A stretch of DNA of 64,000 nucleotides from Corbicula japonica (Eukaryota > Mollusca > Bivalvia > Venerida > Cyrenidae): NCBI GenBank assembly GCA_038501625.1, contig JAZAYU010000173.1, positions 620,001-684,000 on the forward strand, written 5' to 3'. The position numbers were made by a program, and so were the translations under genes. The notes under the pieces were generated by a model. That model made no database searches. It was given only the letters and a program-made list of their open reading frames with translations, and had not been told where the DNA came from. Within the stretch, counting starts at the first letter, position 1. The number at the start of each line of letters is the position of its first letter. Below, one piece after another: positions 48,201-60,200 of the stretch.

Positions 48201-51200
48201 CATTCCAACGGCCACAAGAGATGGTATATCATTTTATACAAACGATTGAAGCATTAATTTTGATTAGAGTTACACATATAAAACCATGATTACAATGTAC
48301 CAGTAACCGGATAATGTTAGAGCATCAAAATTATTTTCAACAACACGGACAAATATTTAATTTCATAATTAAAACCCATGATAATTTTGGATAATGACGT
48401 ATACCGACCTGGATGGCATGTACCATGTTTATCTTACATGAATATTACATTTCTTATTTTGAAACAAAATAAAACAAACCTTAAAACATATTATCTACAT
48501 TCAACTAAATGTATGTTACTGATCTTTAGCAGTATCAGAGAACATGGCAATGAAACTTAATGACATATCAGATAATTAAATCAAGGTCTTTATCAAAGCT
48601 GTACAAAATACATTTAAACCCTCATTCTGCAATCATCTACAATTATGACTTTTTTCAAAATCGTACCGTTTACCTAGAGTATGTAAATAGTGAGCTGCGC
48701 TCAACCACTCAAACAGGATCTAGAAGGCGTGTGTAGAAATATTCATTTCAACAACTGCCTATGAAAAGGCGTATATTCACACCGAGTCTGCAATACTTCA
48801 TATTTGTCCTGTTCAGTGGTTTCAAAGTTCCATGTTCATCATTTTTAAATTCTAAAATTGCTGAACAAGGAGCAAACACACGTGATACTTGCCATGTCCT
48901 TGAAAAGAATAACTATTTGATAACTTGAATAATTGATATTGTTCTTCATTTAGAATCATAATAAAACGTCAGATAGGTCGCGGATATCAAAATCAGTGTC
49001 CAAGGTTATAAAACTGAGCATGGAAACCAGTCTAAAATCTCAAGGATCTGATTGGCTGAAATGGCGACTGGTTTCCATGCTCAGTTTTATAACTACAGGA
49101 TGCACAATTTATCAAACCAATCATTTTTGACATACCTATGACAGTAACCCTTATACGTGCGGAGTCTGGAACGAGCTCAGCTGGATAAGATATTGGTCTA
49201 GTCTCCACAGAACTACCTTGTGTAGTGAAAGATATTAAAACTGGCGTGTTTTTCTCTTTTTCAACACCTTCCGCCTAAACAGATAAATTAATATAAACTT
49301 ATAAGCCAACACGACTACAAAAAACTAGAAGTGGAAGTTTAGGCATCGGTTTTACCTTTGCTATATTCGCTTTCTCGAGGTTAATCAAATGTTAATTTTG
49401 GTATTGTGTTTCGTCGTTTAAATTTAATCAAAATATATTTTGTTGGCGCTGAAATTAAATAACTCATTTTAAAACATGAAGCAGATATTATCAAAATCGA
49501 AACTTCCAGAAATTTAGTATTTATCGTGTCTTAAGGTCACTTTGGAAAAGGCTGTTAAAATATACAATTCTTTAAGAACCTTATTACTCACGCATCAATG
49601 ATAAAAGTTATCGCATCTGTTATAATTCGATATCGGTATTAAAATAAGTTTGTTTAAATAATATCGTCTTTTATTATCATTGAAGTTCTGTTACAGTACT
49701 GTTCAACAAAAATCGGTTAAAGGCATTTTTTTTACAAATCTGATGGCGTGTTTGTCTAATGAATATTGCTTGTTTTCGCTTGATATTTAACTCCTTCTGG
49801 CAATAATTATTATGTGAGGACATGACGTTATCACTTTTTAAAGCGTTTTGTTAAATTATCGTCTTTTATTATCATTGAAATTCTGTACTGACAAAAATCA
49901 GTTAAATGTATTTTTTTACAAATCTGATGGCGTGTTTGTCTTATGGATATTGCTTTTCTCGCTTGATATTAAACTTGACAATGTTAGACAACATATTTTT
50001 CAGTTCCTTTTGGCAATAATTATTATGTGAGGAAATGCTGAAGTTATCATTTTTTTAAGCGTTTTGTTAAACTATCGATTTGAAAAATGAGGTCTTTAAA
50101 ACTTAAAATAAAATTCGATGAACTTAATGCTTTACTTTCAGTTTCAACAAACAACTTCTTTCAGTCTTTGAAAAGACATGAATGTTAAGTAAATCATGAT
50201 CATGTTGTTATTAATTTTTTAACTGAAATGACTGTCAATGATCTGTGCCCAACGTTATGAAACTGAGCATGAAAACCAGTCTCAAATCTCAAGCATCTGA
50301 TTGGCTGAAATGGCGACTGGTCCCCATTTCAGCCAATCAGATGCTTGAGAATTGAGACTGGTTTCAAAACTCAGTTTTATAACCTTGGGACCTGATTTGT
50401 GTTGGGTTACTTCTTTTGCATTGTACTGGTGAATTATAGTAAAAAAAGTGAAATATGCATATCAGGGATGGCCACATCCCACACAACCCAACAGTAGAGA
50501 GAAAAAGAGAGCATGGTATTACAATAATCAATTTCAATATGGACGCCACAAACAATTAACGAAAGTGAGAACCCGAGGGGTTACCGCCTTGGAACGGTCA
50601 GTGGCAAAACAATTCAGACCAAAGACTTTGCCTTATCTGCTGCTGTAAGTTTACATGTTGAGAAAGAAAAAAGCTATTCGCTTACCGTTACTTGCAGAGT
50701 CCTGATCACTTCATCAAATCTGTTGGTAGGTGGCGCTATTTCGGCTCGGACATTTAACATCACGTTCTTAATCTTCAATGGTCTGATGTTGAAAAAAACA
50801 GTCGTTGGCTTATCCTTTCTTACCTAAAATTAATGGAGTACATTTTATCTACTTAACCGTATGAAATCTTGCCCTTTTTATGTAACTGTAATTATGTGTA
50901 TATATATATGTATATCACTCAAAATTAGATATGGGTCGGTTTTTATTTTATTTCTTAAATGTCTCTTTAATTGTAAACTCAAGATAAGTGATTATAAGTT
51001 CATACATGTAGACCATTCTAATATCATACCTGACCAGTATATTTTACACATTTTTCACATTTAAGTGATCCTTGTCAAACTTTAAGTAGTATTTAACAAT
51101 GCTAGAGTAAATATGATACTCAAAACCTTAGGTAATGTTGTTGTTGTTGTTTTTTAATTTTTCTCTTGAAGAAGAGTTAAACAAATCTAAATACAATTTC

Positions 51201-54200
51201 AGAAACAAACTGGATTACTTGATCAACTTAATGTCATTAATGAAAGGATACAGATATACACGTCATCCCTACCATTACACAAGCTGTCATGTCTCCGGTA
51301 ACTTCTGTCTCTACGTTATTCTCGTCAACGGTTATACCCACAAAGTCTTCCGAGCCTTGCAGGCGCACTTTTACCTATAAAATAATCATGAACATCTCAT
51401 TCCGAACGAAGAAAATGTGTTGATAAATTAAGCTAGCTTACTTAATTGGTAAATAGTAACAGAAAATAATTTGTGTCGTGGCTAGTTAGCTAAATACTAT
51501 TAAAAAAGATACGCTAACCAGAAAAACCGGGTTATTTAACGGTTGCTGTATTTGTTTTTTTTGTGGGTTTTTTTATCAGATAACAATAAAATTCAATAAT
51601 TGCTTGAAAAATATTTTTCGCAACCATAAAGAATATTGTTACATTTATGTTTTATAATTAACAGTGATCGTTTACAAACCTTGTAATCTTTATCAAGGTA
51701 GCTAAAGACGGTTGCTTGTATGACCGCCGTCTCCCCTCTGATCACTGAATACGGGAGTTGTAGATTCACAAAGAATGGTAAGAAAACAGTCAGCTTGAAA
51801 TATAAAATGCATAAGCTGGCTTTAAACTTAAACATGTTATACATAAAAATATGCAATTAATTTAACCTGTGTACATGTAACTGTCAATTTTAATAAAAGA
51901 GTTTAATCTTCAAAAGTCTTCACTTTACTGTAACACTTCATTTTAATTTAATCTGTGAAACTCTCAATTTTAATAAAAGTGTTTAATCTTTAATTTCCTT
52001 TATTTAATTGAAAACTACATTTTAGATTACATCTTTTTTTAATAAAATAAAAATAACAATAAATGTACCTACCAACGATAAAACATTCCCTTATTAACGA
52101 CACGGTAAACTACATTTCTGACTTTGGTTCGTCAAACTACGAAATGTTTTAAAGAAATTTTAGGTTTTACATATATATATAAGATGTCTTCTTAAATTTG
52201 ACATTTGCATGGCAAATGGCCCTACTATATTTATTTTGCTTCTTACCAAATACCAATATCGTGTGTGTTCAATTCATAAAGTTATGGCCAAAACGTAATA
52301 GTTAACATGATTTACATTTTTAACTATTATTGTGACCAACGCATATAGAGATGGTCAAAATTTCAATTTACTTCCTTTCAATATGTCTTTACAGTACATG
52401 CAATACTTAAATATACTGAGCAAATGTCACATAAAAATTGTAAGGACAATTCAGTTAAACTTAATTTAGCAATCGGGTTTCTGTAGAGTTTACTTTCATT
52501 TTCCTACTAACAATAAATTGCATCCATGTTTAGTTATAAAATAATACGAACATTTGCTTAGGAATTATTTTTACTTTTATGCCAGTTTGTACAGGGCTGA
52601 AGTTTGGAAACCAGTCTTAAATCTCAGCCAAACAGATTTATAACCTTGTGACCAGAATATTAAATAACTTTCTGTGATTTTATCAGTTACAACTACTCAG
52701 CCTCTTTTCGCTTGTTAATTTTTCAAAATGCACTTACATTTGCAGTACTTGGCGCGACTCCTAGACCAGTCTTGGTATTTATGGCGAACGCGTTGGCAAC
52801 ATACTCTGTGATTGTATCTGGCACTACTTCAGTAAATGTCACTTCTCCTGTCTCACTATAGAAAAAACGCATCTATCACTAAAATGATTTTATATAAACA
52901 AGTTCTGGGAAATTTAAATCACACGCTGAAGAAATGTTACATGGGGTACATCGAATAACAGATCTCAATTACAGATCAGTCGTTCAAAGAATTTCAGATA
53001 TAACTAAACATTTGATTTGTTATAAAACAGCCATGAAAACATGTAATATACATAGCACAACTCATTATAAAGTAATATGCATAATAAAGAAAAGAACGTG
53101 TATTTGCATTAAATGTTAAGGCCTCTAGCTAGGAGCGAACCCGCAACGTCACGGCGACAGCGCCTAGCCCTGCAATTCCTGCGACGCAACCAATTAAGCT
53201 AACCGGGACAACCCCAAAAAGGTTGATCGGATAGCCCTGATATACGTAACAATCACTGCAGGACATTGGTAAATATAGGAAAATATAAAATTGACATTAA
53301 TTTTGAGCATTTGAACTTAAAATCATAAGCGTTTATTAACTAAATATATAAATTATATCAAACGTGCCAATTAACCATAATTCAAATTTTCAATTATTTG
53401 TCTGCCAATACACTGTCTAGTTTTCAATAACGCACTGTACACTTGTTGCACTTGAACATTCAGATATAAAAATGTGAAACATTCATATCAGGAAAACAGC
53501 GCATCCAGAAAACATATTCACCCCACACAACCAAAAGCAAGCGAAATAATGAAACGGGAATTTTGAAAGCCTTCGAACACGACAAACATGTAATCGGTTT
53601 GATTGAGCCTGTTCATGGGCAGTAATGGAAATGCTAATTACTGTCCACGCCTCCTTGCCCAGGGTTGAGCGCAATTCAATATTTGCACCAATAAACAGTA
53701 CATTTTTGATCCATTCCAAACGATGACCAGTATGCAGTAACGAAAGCAAGTGTTAATAAGGCTAATAAAGTTATTACTTTCAATTAAGACAACACCTATC
53801 AACCCGACAATGTTGCATGCAAAAAACAACACATGTTACACGTGTAAACATGGGAAGCAAAAGGGTACACAATGAACTTTTACTGAGACCAGCGCACCTG
53901 GAGTCAGCAAGAAAAATGAGAACAAAAATAAATGACTCATCAAGCTTCTACCATTTCTAACCAGATTTTCCTAAAACAAATATAATTCATAAACCCCTAA
54001 ACCCCTGCCACTGTCAAGCACAAAATGAGGTACGTGTAAGCAAATCTAATAAATGTAGATGCGTTAGTTGACAAGCAGACAGAGCACTGTAGAATATCAT
54101 GTTGGTACCACTATAAGGTTACATTGTATTGATTTAATAAACAATATGTTTCAAACTTAAACCTTGTTAAGGCCGATTTCCATATCCAAGTTTCGGGAAA

Positions 54201-57200
54201 ATCCTTTCTGATCTGCCCGATATGAGCTGCGCCATTAAAGCCCATAGCGTGACTAGCAGCGAGTTCCCCTTGCCCTGAAATAACAGTACCATTCTGAATA
54301 AAACCAAGTCGAATCTAAGTCGAAAATAAGCACATTCAGATCTCAGAGTCCTACCACATAACCAATGAGAAACATGATTAAAATTTTAATAATTAATTTA
54401 ATTATTGATTTAATTTATACATTTAATTAATTATTAATACAAAAAGGCGAATTATTAGACTCAGTGTTGTTAGTATACAACTCGTTATTACTTCTGCATT
54501 ATTAAAAAACTAGATCAATGACCAAAATATCAGAAAATAAATAAAAATTCTCTAGCTCATAAAAATTGTGTCGATTTATCAATAAAAATGTTAAAAAGAG
54601 TGTTGTTCAAAGAAAACACATACCATTATGAAAATAACAAACATCTTTACTTTACAGGAATATACCAAACATCTTTACTTTACAGGAATATGAAAAAAGA
54701 TGTTGTCGAATTTCGCTCCACAATTTGAAATCTCTGAATTATTTATTTGATTCAGTTACCATAAATGTTATTTGTTTACTATATTTCAGTAATGAAAAAA
54801 AAGAAAATGTGTTGGGTTTATAAAACCAATGCATGGTATAAAGTATCCAAACAATTTTTTGGTTAACTGCTTCCACTATTACGAACTGATGAAAATAATG
54901 AGCATCACTTGTATTTTAGGGAGAATATGTCATCTGATACGATACAAGTACACTATACGAGGACTGTTCTATAAATCCACGGAAGTTTGTCATAAATAAA
55001 CTTTAGGACAGTTTGAACATAATGATTATAACGTTATGTACAAAAAGAGGTAATTTTGTATTCAATGGACACAGCAATCAATTTACACCACCACAAGTAT
55101 TGTTGAATATTTGTTCTGCTGACAAGACTGTAACAGACGACCAGTTTAAAAAATGGAACGATGAACAAATGCAATCAGTTTTAGTATCCGAACCTCTTCT
55201 TCGAAAAAAAGGAAAACAGCCTCTCCATGCAGAGAAAAAGTAGAGAGAAAAAGGGAACATGTTTATTTAAGAATATAAATATCGAAAACGATACCTCAAA
55301 CAAAACAAAAAGGAGAACCCTTATGGTTAGCGCCTTCGAACGGTTAGAGGCAAAACTATTTGCCATTCGGGATTTAGGTTCTAGGGTGCACTCATTCTTG
55401 CTCCATTCGCTTCTCGTATGAACAAACAAGTACAAGTTGACTTGGTGAAATAAATCCAACCCACCCATCCACTCGACAATTGCATGCTAAAGCAAACAAA
55501 CATATAAAATGGGTATATGAAGTGATTTAAGTAGGAAGATTATCCGTATAAATCAGTCACCGGTATCACAGAATAATGAGAGCATAAAGCAGTGCTTCTT
55601 GCTCCTCATTAGTTTGGAGAAGTGGTGGTTGTGCAATTATTGGCTTTCCAGTGTGGTCATATTACATCTTAATCACAATTTATCAAAACTTCTATGTTGT
55701 TGGTGTTGGTGTGGTGTAGTTCAAAAAGCTCAACATGTGCTGCTTGTAAACGGATTTCATGATAGTAGACATATAAGCGATCAAAGAGCTTTTAAACATT
55801 GCAAACACCACCAGATACTTAAGTTACTTACATAAAGGCTGCCTCCATAAATCAAATTTGTAAAGGTTTGCGTCTGTTAACACCTTAAGGTTTGCGTACT
55901 GAAACACAGAATTAAAATGTTACTGGTTATAATCAGTCTGAATTTATAATAGAAAACAATGATAATATTAAATAATCTTTCGCCTTTACCAAAATCTGAA
56001 TTTTTGCGAAATATTGCGCAAAGATGATACATGCTAAAACACTTTTGCGTATGCTATAAACTAGTTAGCAATAACGCAAATTATAAAATATATACAGAGG
56101 GTTTATTTCTGGCGAGTTAGAGATTGAAAATTCATATATTCCACTCTTAAACTTCGGAATAAGGTCGTTGCACTCATTGCTACAAATAGAATTATGGAGC
56201 TCAAAATAATTATTTTATCTACACTCAGCCCAGTAAAAAAATATACCCTTCATATTAGGAAAATAATTGAAAAAAATCAAAATTTAACTATCATAACGTC
56301 GCGTAGTAAATAGTAAACTATTAACGTTCAAACTTAAGAGATCTTATGAATTGTATATATAGTTAAACCTTGTAACTTACTGGAAATGGAGTTTTTGTTT
56401 ATTATATGTAAAACTCAATGATTAATATTATGCCAGTTGATGTCCTTTTATCATTGACAACTCACATTGAATATGTCGCTCGAGTCATCCGCCGGAAATG
56501 ACCACGGCAATATTGGACCCCAACCACGTACGATCCATGGGTTGCCACCGAACTTGTTGATTTCTTCTTCTACCTTAACATGTAATACATTAAAATTACG
56601 AATTCATTAATTTAAGCAATTGATTTTTATCTAAAAAAAATCAAAGTATTGTTAATAACTCGATATCTTATGTATTTTTCTGAAACTCGATAAAAATAAT
56701 AAATAGTTTAATCCTGTTTAAGGGTTTATGAAAAATGATACTATTATACATGTACCCAACATACTCTCTAAAATGGCATCGCAATTCTATCACGATATTT
56801 TCGCTGAAAGTTATTTTTTTTTAAACATCATTGTAAATGTATTATTTAAAATAAAATCTAGATATGTGTCCATACAGGACACAGATACTCTCAGTATTCA
56901 TTGTCAACGAGCCAATATTTTGGTTACAGTACACTTAAGAGAAAATCCAATCAGAGTTACTTTACACTTACGTACTTCTATTGATAGATCTACACATGAT
57001 GGTCAACAAACTTATAAAGTTTCATGTCTTTGGCTAATATAGTTTAGAACTTGTGTGCATCACAAAAGAACATGGTGACTGTATTGCACTGATCCAGAAA
57101 CACATAAGAGGTCATAATTCTGGTTTAAATGAACATGGTAAGAAACAATACCCTAGATGCACAACTACACATTATGGTTAACAAAGCTCTATAGTTTTAT

Positions 57201-60200
57201 AATTGTGTCCCATATATGTGTAGAGTTATGTGTGACAGAAGATTACGTGCTAGATGCATTATAATGAAACAAATTAAGGTGGTATCATTTGTCATGGAAA
57301 AGCTGAAGTGGGTTAAGTGTGTCAGATCCTAATTTTATGACAGTAAATTTGTTTCTCAGACTTCAAAGCTTCTTTTAGCTTGAAGTGTCAGAATGAAGCA
57401 CATAAATGTAAAATGTCATGCAAAAGTAAAAAAATAAGAGAAATATATAGCTATTTCTTACCTTGATAAAAGACTTTCTATGGGTGTCCAAACTTCATAT
57501 ACTTCCACTGTTGTAAAAAAATTAATGCCACAGGAAGACAGTCCATCACAAGGTCAACAATGTCTTAGAAGATAATTCATTAAAGAACAGTAGAAATGTA
57601 CAAAAACAGCATTCTCCAAGTGACTGTTCAAACAATCTTACATCCATATTTATATACAAGTTTATAAAGTAGAACTTCCCAAAATGCAATTGGTAATTGA
57701 AGGTATGGTGTATAATATAGGACATCACTTTCGAGGTTTCTGTTAACATTCCAAATAATAATTACTAAATAAAACGTATTTTCTACTAGTTTTAGAAGTG
57801 TTTTTGAAATGTTGAAACGCTAATAATTACATATTATTAGGTAAATTATGTAAACAGTCTTTATGCATTGTAAAAAATACTTCTCACCAATATTTTAAAC
57901 CCACCTTCTAGGTATCTGTTTTACATGTGACACATATTGAACATCTATAATTTATTACAGGACACAGTTTTCTACATACATGTAGTATTGGTATTAGAAT
58001 TTTTCATCAATTATAATACATGTTAGTATTTTTCAGTCTAAACAAACCTAATCGATTTACTATTGTTGGATAGAAATAAGGTATAAGAGGGCGTTCAAAA
58101 AGTTTGCAAAAAGTGCTACTGTAACAATTTTAAAATTGTACAAAAGGCAAAGAAGCTTTCTGATTTTGCAGATTTGACTATATTGCATAATACTAAATTA
58201 TTTTACAAATATTATTGCTATTCATATTTTCATAAGAAAATGGCAGTCTCTATGGCAACATCGCTCAACGTAAATGGGACCAATTTGTAAAGAATTCTAG
58301 TGCAATTTCGTATGCGTTGTGTGTCATGCTTGAATACATTGTGTATTTTATTATACTAATAAAATATATAAACATAACACAGCACAAGCAGCAATAACAG
58401 TAATGCAATAAAACAAGTTTTCTTGAATTTGAACGCAAAGTTGAAGGTTACCCGGGAAAACTCTCCGTAGATTATTTATTGTTTATTTATACTAATTCTG
58501 TTTTTTACATATTTCAAAAACATTCGTTATTATTAAAACATTTCATTTCTTTCATAAATATTTCATTTGTTAAAAGATAAGTACTATTTAACCTTCACGT
58601 CAAAAGGCAGATAATTCAATAATAACATTGAAGGTTAGGTCCTATATTGTACACCATACCTTGCATTTTGAGAAATTAGTAAACAAACATTAATTTCAAA
58701 TTTTAGTGTGAAGGCACTTTGAGAATGTTGATTTTGTGCATTTCAGCTGTTGCTTAGTTAATAAGATTCTAAGACATTGTTGTCCTTATTATGGACTGTC
58801 TTTGTGTATCAGTAATTGTTGACAAAAGTGGAAGTAGAGGAAGTTCGGACTCCCACAGAAAGTCTGTTTTCAAGGTAAGAAATTACTACCAATTACACTT
58901 TTATTTAGTTTTTGCATGACTTTAAACATTCATTTGCTCAGTAAATGATATGCGAAGCCAAAAGAACTTTACAAGTCAGAAAACAAATGAACATTAATGA
59001 AATCATGTTTTTACACACCCATTTCAATTCAGCTCTTTGATATAACCTTAAGTGGCAATAGCTCTGGTCATAAAAGGTGTGGTCCGAAACAAAACCACAG
59101 GTGTACAACTACACGTGATTGTCAACATACCTCTCTACAATGATTGTCAACATAAATTGTGCCTCTAATGTTTCACGATTGTGGCTCTCACATTATTTGA
59201 ACTATAGGTCGACCAAGCTAAATCGGCGATGTTTACAATTATTAATAGAATGTAAACACGGGTGAAGGCAAACTTACGCGTTAAAAGTACTATTTTTCCT
59301 ATATATTTGTCAAATCGCCTAGGTAGCATAGGTTCTAACTTTTTTCGACACGGGTTCGAATCAAACTGACACGCGGCTTTTAAGGAAATATTTTAGATTT
59401 ATATTTTTTAAGTTTTATTGCAGTTATTTCAAGGTATTGAATGTATTTTGCGTCAGTTTATTTTATCGCAGATATAATTATTGTGTAAAAAAAACGTAAA
59501 AAATATGTTTCGAACCTACAACCTAAATCAGCGTTGCTACACTTGCATTTCGAAGTATTTTATTGACTGCGTCTTAGACCACTCGGCTAATTGTGCAAGT
59601 ACTGGGATATTTGCGCTTTGTATTAATCAACGATTAAAATATTAATTCATTGTTTACATGTAACGCTAATGTAAACAAACAAATGTAAACATTGCCAAAT
59701 TACCTCTGTCCAATTATACATACGACACAGGTTTTCATGCATAATAATGAAATTCATAAGGAGCCAAAACTCTGGTTTTAATGACATGGCCAGAAACAAT
59801 ACTCCAGGTGCACAACTATACATGTTAGACAACTTACATGTAAAGTTCCATAATTATGACTCTCATACTTTTTAAGTTACATGCAATACAAGATTACATG
59901 GTAAATGTACTATCCTAAATTACATAAGGGGCCATAACTCTAATTTTAATAGGTGTGGCCAGAAATAAACATCCAGGTGCACAATTAAATATGATGGTCA
60001 ACATGCCTGAAAAGTTTCATGATTGTGGCTCCAAACTTTTTCAAATATGTGCGACACAAGGTTACATGGTAAATGTATTATACTGAAACACATAAGGATC
60101 TTTTACTCTAGTTTTGATCAGTGTGGCCAGAAATAAACATCCAGATGCACATTTAACATGATGATCAATATGCCTGTAAAGTTTCATGGCTGTGCCGTAT

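Noticed and set aside
56728..57042. 104-codon plus-strand frame
   Set aside because: Partly composed of the 59.7-kb repeat unit; no recognised motif.
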